Assembly: GCA_020746875.1 (NCBI GenBank)
Contig: JAGTJL010000001.1
Span: forward strand, 4,464,001-4,528,000
Direction of reading: 5' to 3'
Length of the DNA stretch: 64,000 nt
Origin: Rhexocercosporidium sp. MPI-PUGE-AT-0058
Lineage: Eukaryota; Ascomycota; Leotiomycetes; Helotiales
Part shown: in pieces, positions 1 through 10,640 of the stretch
Numbering within the stretch: position 1 is the first letter of the stretch
How the letters are laid out: each line of letters opens with the position of its first letter
Notes under the pieces: generated by a model
What the model was told of the DNA's origin: nothing
Seen by the model: only the letters and a program-made list of their open reading frames with translations
Databases searched by the model: none
Made by a program: the position numbers and the translations under genes

Positions 1-39
1 CCTAGACCCACCTCATCCCCTCATCCCCTCCCACCCGCT

Positions 40-435
40 CTATGCCGGGACCACGACATCCTGGCTGGTGTCCAACTCTTCATGTCTACGAAGGTCCATC
101 TTCTTGTCCAAGAGTGGTATGACATAAGGGTCGAATGTCTGCCAATAAGGGTTTTCCAAATGGTATTTCTGGGACTGCAATAGACAATAAGTTAGCCAAA
201 GGAGCTAAACGGCATAGCAAAGCAGCAACGCGGAATGAACACATACACCCTCGTTGGCGAAGCGCTCAACAATGGTAAATGCCCTTGGATCATGGACGTC
301 TTGCATCACAAGCCAATCGATAGTCTCCTTGTCCTTGCGGTAGATCCGTGCAGCCTCAATGAGTTTGGCCTTGATGCGCTCAATGGAGTCGGGCTTCTCA
401 TTTGCATAGAGGTGGACAGTGAGTGTGTAGACCAT
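40..435 (-). CDS. ABM-fold putative monooxygenase-like small protein
   Basis: Two exons, 435..247 and 174..40, joined by a 72-nt intron (GTATGT donor, CAG acceptor, phase 0), give a 107-residue protein. The opening VYTLTVHLYA, the helix around residues 15-33 (SIERIKAKLIEAARIYR), and the pattern VMQDVHDPRAFTIVERF followed by H-x-x-NPYWQTFDPYV are typical of antibiotic-biosynthesis-monooxygenase (ABM) dimeric alpha/beta barrel proteins. Family members act as cofactor-free quinol or polyketide monooxygenases, or have no known substrate. There is no signal peptide, so it is probably cytosolic. The stop (TAG) lies only 39 nt from the window edge, so the neighbour on that side is unseen. The fold is fairly sure; the reaction is unknown. 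Confidence 0.75.
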
Positions 436-838
436 GATTGCTGCTTTGCAACAAGATATTCTGGGTGGAAAGGAACGACAAATGAATTACAACTGAGAAG
501 AGAGAAGGCAATTGTGAAAGAGGTCTGAACGAGACTTGGGAAGTGAGTGCCTTAAAGCGAGAGAAGGACCGACACACGACCCCATAGAGGGGTAACATTT
601 ATCCTGTCCTGCCCCCATTCTAGCCTCGCGTGGCTGTAGCAAAAGCCTTCGTGTTCATAAGATCTGCACCTCCATCCTGTGACCTTGTCACTTCTTTGCC
701 TCTTGACCACCAAAACACGATTATGAATTTCCGAAGTATTCGTAATTAACGCGAGATGATGTCCGGTAGGCCCAGTGATATTCAACAAGTCCTTAAAACT
801 GCATATCTTGTACAACGACATTCACGGACCTTACAAGT
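436..838. other. Intergenic region, divergent promoters
   Basis: This roughly 400-nt stretch separates the divergently transcribed ABM gene and WD40 gene, so it must hold both promoters. An open frame on the minus strand (552-821) has no recognisable domain and I do not call it. Confidence 0.5.
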
Positions 839-2945
839 ATGGCAGGGTTTGTTGGAGAAATACCCGGCATGTACTATGGTCTGTAAAATCTTGATATCCC
901 ATTGTTTTCACTCACTAATAGTTCTCTAGACCAAGAAAAGAAGAAATATTTTAAGATCCAAGCGAGTAGTGCAGGGCCAGCGAGTACTGCTTACTCCAGC
1001 CAAGATGTCAAACGGCGAAAACTCCGGGACGAGAAAGCGGCTGAAGCTGCACGAGACAAAGAGCGAAGAAACCGCAGGATTCAACAATCAAACGTCTTAA
1101 CACAGCCACTCGTAGGCGGAGCTCTACAAAGAGAGTATGGTAATGATGGATTTGAGCCCGCTAGGATCCTAGCTGGAGGCCTCGTTCGGCAAGGGCATGT
1201 GCTGCTTGACGAAGAACAAGCTGAGAATGGTTCTGGCACCTTTACCATCATTCACAGGCTAGAGGTCAGCCCAGCGGTGATTGATTTCAGAGTTGGTAAG
1301 TGGCCATGAATTTCCTTTTCTTTGGGAGGCTCCAAGTCAGCTGGCATGTGGTTCAAGATCAATGCAGCAACACTCCAGCTCAGTGTTCAACTGCACAGAG
1401 TGTTAAAACTGTCCATTGTTATATTGTTATGATGACTAATTTAGCGATAGTGACTAACGGCCTCATCGAGTGCTCTCGATTTGACCTAGAAAGGAGAGAT
1501 CTTTCGTCTCAGAACTTTCAATTTAGTCCTGATAAATTTTCCATGGAGATGATTCCAGAGCGGCCAAATTCATCCGATATCACTTCTGCTTGCGTACATG
1601 AGACGAACCGACTCCAAGCCACGACTTGGCTATCAAATTTTTCAACCGGGGGAATCATGATCAACGATACTACTTCTATACATGACGTGGATGACATAGA
1701 TGGTAAGTTGTTAGGTTTACTTGTCATCACGAAAAGCCTTGTGATTCCTTTCATTCTTCGGCTTTGGGTTAGCATGGCTGGAGCTCGTGTCTAACAACCC
1801 CAATTTTCTACTTGCCTTTTTGAGCAGTGGCCAACCAGTGTTTTTTGTAGAATCCCCCCCCCCTTCAGCACCAGTAATGCGATATCTGAGCACCATATAC
1901 TCTCAGGAGTTCACTTTCTCTGGTGTTGTGTGTCATAAATTATCCATTGCACACCCTTCGTTTCCGACTGCTACGTTAATCATAGTCATGCCCGCAAACT
2001 AGCGAATAATCATATTGCATTGTTCAGCATATATCGAATTGGTCTCTTGAAAGTAACAAGCTGACGGCATTCTTAGATGACACTGATAATCGAAGGACGG
2101 TTAGCATTGGTCCTGGTCACACACGCGGGCAGCATGTTTACATCTTCTCTTCTACAGCAGCTCCGCCAGCATCTAATACTCTCTTCGCGTTCGGTACAAG
2201 TGCAGGTGTTCTATGTACCGATAAGCATGGAGCCTACAACACAACCTTCGTCACGCCCGATCCGGGAAAGCGACCAGACGACATCTTTGCTGTCGAGTTC
2301 TTGTCAGATACCCCTTCTGTCCTTTTGTCCGGCGGTCGAAGAGGGATTCTCAACATCACAGACCTCCGACTACCGATGCCACCCTGCGATAACGACACCA
2401 TCACACACCCAAGCTCAATAACACACATACGACAACTCGACCAACACCGTCTCATCGTCAGCGGTCTCAACTCTAGCCTCTGCCAATACGACCTCCGCTT
2501 CCGCAGAACGGACCCATCATCCACCGGTCCAACCCCCCGCGCTCCAAAAATACGCCAGAACAAGAAACCCACTCGACCCATCCTCACATACCCCGCCTAC
2601 CACAACACGGCAAGCCACCAAGCAGGCTTCGACATCGACCTCGAAGCCGGCATCGTAGCCGCCGCCCAAGAGTCCGACGAGTTCCACCCCTCGGTACAGC
2701 TATTCTCGCTTCACGGCGGGCACAAGCTCGACTCGCCTCACGCGTTCGGCTTCCAGTACAAGAATGACGCGACCTGGTTGGTGAAGTGTCTGAGGTTTGC
2801 GAGGGATACGGATAGTGGCATGAAGAGTCTGTATGTGGGACAGAGACCTGTCGTGCAGCGGTATGCGTGGGGTGAACATGATCCCGAGCAGGTGTCGTAT
2901 GGAAGCCCGGTTAGTGTTGAGAGTTCTCCTAGGAGCGCAGGATGA
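839..2945 (+). CDS. DCAF4-like WD40 repeat protein
   Basis: The model is join(839..878, 930..1295, 1451..1702, 2077..2945), 508 residues; all phases agree. Exon 1 adds MAGFVGEIPGMYYD, which runs into QEKKKYFKIQ. The composite IPGxYYDxxKKKYFKI is the N-terminal signature of DDB1- and CUL4-associated factor 4 (DCAF4)-type proteins, putative substrate receptors of CRL4 ubiquitin ligases. A basic, coiled segment (about residues 34-66, KRRKLRDEKAAEAARDKERRNRR) follows, then WD-like blades: NTLFAFGTSAGV, SVLLSGGRRGILNITDLR with an R-x-L-D-x-H-R-L-IVSGL blade, and a C-terminal GFDIDLEAGIVAAAQ blade. The 374-nt intron 1703-2076 is unusually long and contains an open frame continuing in phase from 1773, so a cryptic extra exon is possible. 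Role in CRL4 is inferred from the family. Confidence 0.75.
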
Positions 2946-3520
2946 ACGTCTCGGATCTTTGAGCATGGCATCTTTGCTCATGGTGTGGATTGTACTTAGA
3001 GCTAGGGCCGTGACTGGACGAGGACGCATCCTGTTGCGTTGACGGGGAAGAATTGAATAGACTTGTCTAGACCCTAGGGATGGATGGTGGAAAGTCGAGG
3101 TAGGCTGACTACCTAGCAACATGTTACATGGATGATAGCCCATAGATAGCCTGTGTGGGAACAGTATAATACACACCCTCATTTCGTCAACCCAGGCGAG
3201 AAATCAAGACACAATGCGCGCCATATTCATATTCATATTTGCTACACAACCGGACAGATCACGGGATTCATGAAATAACCCACAGAAGAAAACCCCAAGT
3301 CCCAGTCCCAAAATTGTACATTGAATGAAACCCACACTCCAGAGGTCTATCTATCGAATTCGCGCTCGCTCTAAACGGCACGCATGAACCCCCACCGCAG
3401 CCAGCTAGCAAGAAGCTGAGCAGTAGCAGTGGCGTTAAGCCTCTCTTCCCGAATACGCCCTACCATGCTGTGCTCTCTAGGTCCCAATTCTATGGTTTTA
3501 TCTCCATTTCACAACCCCGC
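2946..3520. other. Convergent 3' ends
   Basis: Tail-to-tail interval between the WD40 gene and the sugar transporter. It should contain two 3' UTRs; I see no gene and no canonical strong terminator. Confidence 0.5.
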
Positions 3521-5848
3521 TCAATCCTCACCCCCCTCCTCATTATCATTCAACGGCTTGTACTTCCCACTCTTGACACTCGACCTACTCGAGCCCTCCC
3601 CATTCCTCTTCACCATCCTCGAGATCCAGCCTCCAACACCCTCGTTCGTAGAATCATTGTCGTCCGCGTACTGCGGCTTCCCGTTCTTGATATTGACGTG
3701 TGGAGGGTCGATATCCAGACCTGGGATCGCATTAGAAGCACCAAGACCAGGCGGTCCTGAGCCATGGATACCTCGTCGTAGATCCATGGATGGGACGGGC
3801 GAGTTAACCCCCATTAGGGAGCCGGCTTCGGCGCGCGTTTGGGGCGTGGGCATTGCGGTTGTGGCGTCGCCGAAGAGAACGTCCATGTCTTCTAGTCGTA
3901 TACCGGCGGTTTCGGGGTAGATGAAATATACTATGAGATGGTTAGCCGTGGAAGAGAGGAGGAAGGGAGACGTCACTCACCAACAACGAAACTCGTGACA
4001 CAGAAAAAGGCATGCACAAGGTAGAGGCGCCATTTGATGGTTTCCTGTAGGATTGGAGTAAGTTCACCTACAAGCCAATTGAAGGCCCAATTGGTTGCAG
4101 TAGACAAACTAGTACCCTTGGATCGAATGCTAAGGGGTAAGATCTCAGGGGGATAGAGCCAGGGGATCGGTCCCCAACTAAATCCGAAAGCGGCATTATA
4201 TATCATGACGAAGATCACGACCAAGGTCGGCGTCATCAGGATATCCAGGAAGAGGAAATAGGATATCAGTGATAATGATATCGCCATGGCAACTGCTCCG
4301 CTTAGGAGGATGAAGCGTCGACCCCATCTATCAACAAGATACCATGGTGGTACTGATGACATGAGATATGTGATGGCGTTGATTCCAGTCATGAGAATGG
4401 CTTTCCGCCCTACCCAACCGGCTGATTCGAAAACCAAGGGCGCGTAGTATGAAATAACGTTGATTCCGTTGAGTTGCGCAAGGGCTTGGGCGGACATGGC
4501 AATGAAGACTCGAGTCCTATAACGTCGGAACATATCCGAGTAGGACTTTTCTCCCTCCTGCCTTGAAAGGAGAACATCCATCTTGATTTCTCTGTACTCG
4601 TCTCTTGCCTTGGCGTTATGAATATCTCCACCTCCGTAAAGGTTGGCAATGACTACAATACCCTCTTCATCATGGTCGTTGTCCAAGAGCCATCTAGAAT
4701 AGTTAGTACTCCATCGTGCAACTTGGAGACACAGTCCTACCTTGGCGACTCGACAATAACCAGACTTCCTAGGCCAAGAAGTGCTCCCATAACGCATTGC
4801 ATCAACAAGGGGATCCTCCATGAGTAATTGCTGTTGATGAAACTACAGAAGTAGTCAACCCAAACGGAAGTCGCATATCCAGTGATGTTTCCAGAGAATT
4901 CGATACATGCGAGCTTGCCTCGGTTGTGTGGAGGTGAGATCTCGGACTGATAGACTGGCACGATTGTCGAAAGCATACCGACACCAACACCAGCAATGAT
5001 TCGACCCAGCAGCATCATTGGCATTCCATTGGCCAAAGTTTGCAAGGCTCCGCCAACGAAAAATATCATGGAGCCATATAGAATTGTCTTTCTCCTGCCA
5101 ATTATATCTCCGATTCTGCCAACACACAGGGACGAAAAGAATGCTCCCACTTCGAGGATAGCTACCATAGTACCCACCTCCGCCTTTGTGGGTTGATTGA
5201 AGTAGTCTTTGAAGAATGGGCCACTGTGGACATGTTAGCTGGGACCTCTGAGAAGAAGTCGACAAAGCTGGAGACATACGTAATAATGCCCGACATAACT
5301 CCTTGATCATATCCAAAAAGAAAAACACCTAGTGATACAAAGATACTTGTGAAGTATCTAGACATTGTCAGCAAGTACAATTGACGTTGGATCTCCTCTG
5401 CCTACACTAATGGCTTGCCCGTCAGGCCATGCATCTGCCTTTCTCCTCCCGACATGATGGCGGCGAGGATATGTTCTGTCCTCGTGATATACCGCGGACC
5501 CGGATTGGGAACCTCAATCTCCTCCTTAACGAGTCCAGGATGATATTCTTTTGGCTCGAAGTTATCGTGGTCGTCGTGATATCGGACCTTCTTATGCCGA
5601 GAAGCCCGTTTCGACGAGCCTCCAAAGACTTCCTCGTCGAGGGACGCACGTAATTTTATCTGCAATGGGTCCTCCGCATCTGCCAGCTGTTCTGCCAGGT
5701 CCCCCGTGTCACTCCAGGAAAAGTCGGAGCTGGGCGACGACGATCTCGAGAGGGAAGACCGGCGGCCCTGCTTCTCGTCTGAAGTCCGGCCCAGCAGAGC
5801 AGCAGAGTGGGAGTTGGAGCGGGAGGCTTGGGTCGAGAGGGTCCTCAA
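3521..5848 (-). CDS. MFS sugar transporter (SP family)
   Basis: Five exons, 5848..5406, 5357..5280, 5223..4741, 4693..3981 and 3930..3521, all in phase, encode 708 residues. Sugar-porter signatures are present in order: LGVFLFGYDQGVMSGII in TM1, GRIGDIIGRRKT in the TM2-3 loop, GRIIAGVGVGMLSTIVPVYQ, VESPRWLL after TM6, an AQLNGINVISYYAP segment in TM7, DRWGRR in the TM8-9 loop, and PETAG at the end of TM12. The protein therefore belongs to the 12-TM hexose or polyol transporter group at the plasma membrane. It has a long hydrophilic N-terminal tail (about 150 residues, Ser/Arg/acidic) and a C-terminal tail of about 130 residues, both larger than usual for the family; they may regulate turnover or trafficking. 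The PETAG instead of the common PETKG is a mild variation. The substrate cannot be told from sequence. Confidence 0.92.
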
Positions 5849-6264
5849 CGGTATATTGGCAGGACGACGGGGAGGGTTTGGGGAAGGAATGGTGAAGGTT
5901 TAGGACTGTATTGCAGCAGTCCTCCGCGTTGGGGATGGGGGGGGGGTTCCAGTTGACGATGGGTCAAGTTTGGTCAGTTCAGGTCATTCAGTCCAGTGCA
6001 ACAAGGGTCCTCTCGGGAGTTCGTCAAGTAGCTAAGGGAGTGAGTGCAGCAACGAAAACCTTTAGCAGGAAAAGTGGGACGGATGCATAAATCCAGCAAG
6101 TAGTGAAGGCGCGCGTGGAGCGGATGGATGGCCAGCAGACGACTATCAGATGCACAAAGCTAGATAGAGAGGCACGAACGAATTGGGGCGGGCGGGGCTG
6201 CGCGAGAATCAAGGTTGAGCTGGAATTGGAACTGGAACTGAAGATGTCGGTTGGCACGAGACGA

Positions 6265-6310
6265 AGATGGATGGTGGATGGAGGATGGAGGATGGAGGAT
6301 GGATGGATGG
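6265..6310. repeat. GGATGGA/GGATGGT microsatellite
   Basis: Imperfect tandem units of GGATGGA, GGATGGT and GGAT over about 46 nt, all purine-rich on the plus strand. Confidence 0.85.
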
Positions 6311-6358
6311 ACACTTTACCGTACTGTTGCACTGTACGGGGCGGGCCCCTTGTCTTCT

Positions 6359-6390
6359 GGGGAAGGAAGGAAGGAAGGAAGGGAAGGGAT
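6359..6390. repeat. GGAA tetranucleotide tract
   Basis: Four to five GGAA units followed by GGGAAGGG. It is a simple sequence repeat with no coding content. Confidence 0.85.
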
Positions 6391-6574
6391 GGAGGATGAC
6401 GCTGTCCTGCCTGCAGTGCAAGTGCCCTGAGTGGACAAGACCCTTGGGTGCTGTCATGTGACCGACCCGCTCTGGCGGGAACCTGGCTGTCCCCTTTTGT
6501 GGGTCCTTACTCATCCTTACAGTACTCCCTATGCGTGTGCTTGTCCTCGCTGGGACGGACCATCAAGCCACAGT

Positions 6575-6604
6575 CCACCATCCACCATCCACCATCCCAC
6601 CATC
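6575..6604. repeat. CCACCAT tandem repeat
   Basis: About four CCACCAT units. The tract is the reverse complement of the GGATGGT motif at 6265-6310, so the two tracts are partly complementary about 270 nt apart. Confidence 0.8.
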
Positions 6605-7231
6605 TTCACGATCTCCCCGGCAAAGCATCACAATCGATAACACGCCCTCCGCTATCGATATCGGTAGGCACTTTGATGAAGCCCATGCTATGCCAATGTC
6701 AGTTGTCAGTGAGGGGTAGTTGAAATGATGTTGTTGGCTTTCCAGTCACTTGATCTCATTTGATTTGATACTCCAACAGTCTCTGTTCTCTTGGATATCT
6801 TGAGGAACTTCATGACTTTGAGATGTAGAAGGCGAGAGGAGGAAAGGCGTGTGTCAAGGCTGTTGAAGCCATCTTATCGTTTGCTGCTGGAGTCAATGTT
6901 TTCTAAAGACAGTCATATCCATCCACCCTCTGGGTTTCATTACCGCCAGACGAGCATTCCGAGGCTTGTCTGCCGCCCAAGACTATCATTTCTGCCCTAC
7001 CTCCCATCTCCAGAGTCAAGAGGATTCCATTTCAGATCAGCTGTCAAGCAACACACGCAATGTTACGGCTCCATATGACCACACGTTTCAACTCGTCTGA
7101 CATCTCTGTTTCTTCAACCGCCTCTTGCTCTGCAAACTGGTTGTCACCAGGCTGCATATCACAGACCAACATGCCCGCATCGTCCTTCAGCTGTCATTGT
7201 CGTTCAAGAGGCAAAAGTCGGACGATCACCA

Positions 7232-7608
7232 CTAACTATTTCCAGCAAAAGCCACGAGTTTGTCAAGTACCAAATGTTCTAGAACAACTTGCACCCCTCT
7301 CACAGCCTCCTCGTATCCTTCGTGCATACCCAGGAGATCATCAGAGATTGGATGAATCTCGAGAATATCCAGCCTATGAGCGTGCTTGGAAGCCTCCTCA
7401 CTAACTGCCCTGGCAACCGTCACAAAACATCAAGAGCACTCCTTTCCTGGGGAGGAGAGAGGCTCTTCGGGACGAGGCAATAATCTGAGATCTTACCACG
7501 ATACATGATTCCAGAAGCATCGTGAAATCCTCTGGATCGGCACTGTAGATAATGAGCCTCATGCCTTCCTGCCATGCTCAAGGCGTGCAGGAATCTCCAA
7601 ATCTCCAA
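7232..7608 (-). pseudogene. Possible small gene or remnant, unrecognised
   Basis: Two adjacent minus-strand frames look protein-like but cannot be joined by a clean intron. One reads MRLIIYSADPEDFTMLLESC (about 7583-7520). The other, 7423-7232, reads ARAVSEEASKHAHRLDILEI and continues through a helical stretch ending KLVAFAGNS. A donor GTAAGA and an acceptor CCCCAG lie between them, but every phase combination I tried meets a stop. The locus could be a broken gene, a gene with an unusual intron, or chance. I recognise no family. Confidence 0.2.
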
Positions 7609-8779
7609 ACACCGTCATTACAATTAATTGCTTTCTGTTCCCATAGGCGACGACTCTACTATATGGCATCCTTGCCACCGCTCGTCTTGGATCTGCCCCC
7701 TGGTCCGCAGCCGGCCCAGAAGTGGAGGGAGGGGGATTCGTCTTGGAGATCGACTGAAATGCAGGGCTGCTGGCGAATCTGACGACGTAAAGTGGTGGGT
7801 GCATAACATGAAACCGCAGGCCAGCAGGGCTGTGCAAGAATAGCAAAGGTGCCAACAACAGGGCCTCTCCTGGCCGACGTCGATATGTTTAGAGAAATAT
7901 ACCCCCAGCGCGGCGATATAAGAAGCAATGTGTCGTCGGCATTGAGCGGTTCATCAAACTCAAGCTTGCAAGTTGCAAGTTGCACCAACGCACGAGCAGT
8001 TGAAGCATCCCAGAATCTGACGACGAGCCCTCGTGTGTGGCTGGTTGCTCTTGGAGATAATTTCGGAGCAGGACAAGGCCCCTGTCTCCATACGGCGAAG
8101 CGAGACCATCGTCGACCCAGCGTGGCATGAAATCACCTTTCAATCTAATTACAATTACATCTCATCCGTCCGTCCATCGTATAGTCCTGGAGTTTCTCCT
8201 AACTCTCTAATTCAATCCTCCTCGCACACCTGTCATCTACCGTCACACCGCACTCACACACACTCCCACACTCACTCCTCGACGACGACCACCACCAAGT
8301 CTCGAATTAATCATAATCAACAACAACAACAATCAACTCACTCGCCCAATTCCGCGCGGACTGGATTTTAAGTGGGTTTGGTAGGGAAGCGTTCCTGGAT
8401 ACGGGAGGCTGGAAGAGGGAAAGGGCCATCGCTTCTCGAGCTAGAAACCGCCCCAGACACGACAGACAGGAGGCTGGTTGTCAGAAGCAGGGAAGGAGAA
8501 AAAAGACTCAACTGTCGACTGACACTGAGGGTCACGACATCAACACATCATCCATTCTCCTCTCAACGGACAGATACAACCTTGCCATCTGTCTACTGTC
8601 GTCGTCGCCAGACCCTGCTGCGACCAGCTACTTCATCGAAATTTTGCGACGAGCAGAACCGCGACTGCAGACCGATTGATCTGCACTGCAGCTCGGCCAA
8701 TCCGCCTCGCAGCCACCGACTGCTTAAGCACATACAAGCGCCTCAATCCTCCCCACGAATTCAATAAAACCTTGTCGCA
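7609..8779. other. Intergenic region and likely 5' leader of the Chs7-family gene
   Basis: No supported gene. The segment 8220-8360 is C/A-rich with CACA and CAACAA runs, typical of a fungal promoter or 5' UTR. The leader before 8780 contains several upstream ATGs. Confidence 0.45.
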
Positions 8780-9920
8780 ATGGGTTCAACACAGTTTGGA
8801 AACTTCCATGTAGGCCATCATCTATCCTCTGCGACATTTAAATGACTCGAGGATCGTGGAAAAGCGCTCTGACTGACAACGATCGATTTGCAGGACTTCT
8901 GTCGCGACTCGACCCTCCCCATCTGCAACGTACGAACCCTCATCCTTCGCAAGCCTCGAGGACCAATTTGCTAATTGGATTCCAATAGATATTTCCTGGA
9001 TTCAGCTACAAAAATCCAAGCAATTTCAATCCAGAATGTCACCTCACAGGCATATCTCTTAATGGTGGAAAAAGCCATCTAGGAAATTTGGGTTAGTGAA
9101 TTGATGGACGATTGTGAGCACTATACTAACAGCAGCTCAGGCGTCATCTTGATCTGCGGACTTGCGATTGTGGTCACGGCCTTCCTCTTATGGCGATCAG
9201 AACGGAAACAGGCAGCTGTTGGGCGAAGGTAGGACGAGCTCTCCATTCACTATCACAAGTACTGACATCCTCTCCAGAGAGATGCAAGTTTTCCTCCTCG
9301 GATACATCATCATTGAGATCTGCGAGATATTCACAGTTGGAAAGATTCCTGGCTTGAAAGAAAGTGTTCGCATAGGTTTCACAGGAATCCACCTCGGCAT
9401 GATCATCGCGACACTCTGGATCCTCATGCTCAACGCCGCTGTTGGTTACCAAATTCTCGACGATGGCACGCCTCTCTCTCTCGGACTCATGGTCGGTTCT
9501 GCAATTGCGCTCTTCATCGGAACTGGATACATCACGCTTGACACGGGATTCGAATGGACAGGACATTTCAATAAGAGTCGCGAGGGTGACAACAGGAATA
9601 TCGCTCTCTACGTCCTGTACCAATTGGCACCTTTGGTCTTCCTTTTCATCTTCTTCGTACTGGAAACCGTGTTGGTTATTCGAATTCTGGGGGAGAGGAA
9701 GCCCATGATATACTTGGTCGCAGCTGCTGTTCTATTCGCCGTGGGACAAATCTTCAATTACGTGGTCAGCATCCACATCTGCAATGGGACCGATGGCAAA
9801 ATCGACGGGTCACTCTTTCAAACTCTATTCACCCTCCTCTCGGTCGTTACGATATGGATTTTCTGGTCTAGCATCACCGAAGATGATTGGCCAATGCCTG
9901 TCAACACCACGTATTCGTGA
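8780..9920 (+). CDS. Chs7-family chitin synthase export chaperone
   Basis: Five exons give a 299-residue protein. Exon 1 (8780-8809, 30 nt) encodes MGSTQFGNFH. A 36-nt second exon encodes DFCRDSTLPICN, followed by IFPGFSYKNPSNFNPECH and a TM segment (VILICGLAIVVTAFLL). The last exon, from 9280, carries REMQVFLLGYIIIEICEIF, LNAAVGYQILDDGTPLS, a long hydrophobic stretch APLVFLFIFFVLETVLVIR, GQIFNYVVSIHICNGTDGK-IDGSLF and a C-terminal SSITEDDW. The QLxxDGTPLS, CNxxDGK-IDGxxF and W-x-SIT-x-x-D patterns are diagnostic of Chs7 proteins, polytopic ER proteins needed for ER exit of chitin synthase. Length is close to the usual 310-330 residues. Fungi can carry more than one family member and the N-terminus here is divergent, so I do not say this is the Chs7 orthologue proper. 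It lies upstream of ssl1 on the same strand, 720 nt away. Confidence 0.85.
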
Positions 9921-10640
9921 TCAAGGTGGAAAGCAGCATGGCATGGGAAAATCGGAGTTTGGGGCATTTTGTTAGGAGCGGCACGTCTTTAACGACGATA
10001 TTGTTTAGAGTCACCACACAATGCATGTTACTGGACTTTAATGACGAAGACGACGGCTGTCGAGCTACGGATTGAGGTAATCCTGGGGCAGGGGGGTTGA
10101 TGTGGGAAGAGACGAATGGGACAGCATGCTTCTGGGGAGGTTGCATCTAAGATGCTGCATTCGAAGGCCTGGTGGTTGTGAGGATTAGCTTTGTATATGA
10201 TTTCGCATGTTACAGTATACCCATGGAGCGCTTAATGGCAAGCAAGAAATAAGAATAAAGAAATATCATAAATAAGAAATGCCAATTCAACTATCAAAGT
10301 TCAGCACGTCGTAGTGGTGAATTAGGAGCAAGCTGGTGACAAGGCTGAGGTCGTCTGAGTGAAGAATGAACGACCATAATTCACTTAAACTTATTTACAT
10401 CGAGGCCCATGTGACTGTATTCACTATGCCTTGCTGTGACGCCCTCGATCTTGACTCAACCCAGCTCGAAAGCTAACCATCCCAGGAAAGATTGTCACAC
10501 TGAGATCATATGCTTGGTTTCTGGAGGACGAGGATAAAGATCTCACTCGTGTGACTAAGCAACGTCAGCCTTGCATCAACTTGATACTCAACATTCTCTC
10601 CACAGATCCAAGCCACCATCCTGTAACAGAGAGGGAGAAG
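9921..10640. other. Intergenic region
   Basis: 3' UTR of the Chs7-family gene and promoter of ssl1. A+T-rich around 10230-10290; no gene seen. Confidence 0.5.

Larger units (their letters stand above)
5849..7231. other. Long intergenic region with microsatellites
   Basis: No convincing gene. It contains GGATGGA-type repeats (6265-6310), a GGAA run (6359-6390) and a CCACCAT run (6575-6604), annotated separately. Open frames here arise from these low-complexity tracts. Confidence 0.5.
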
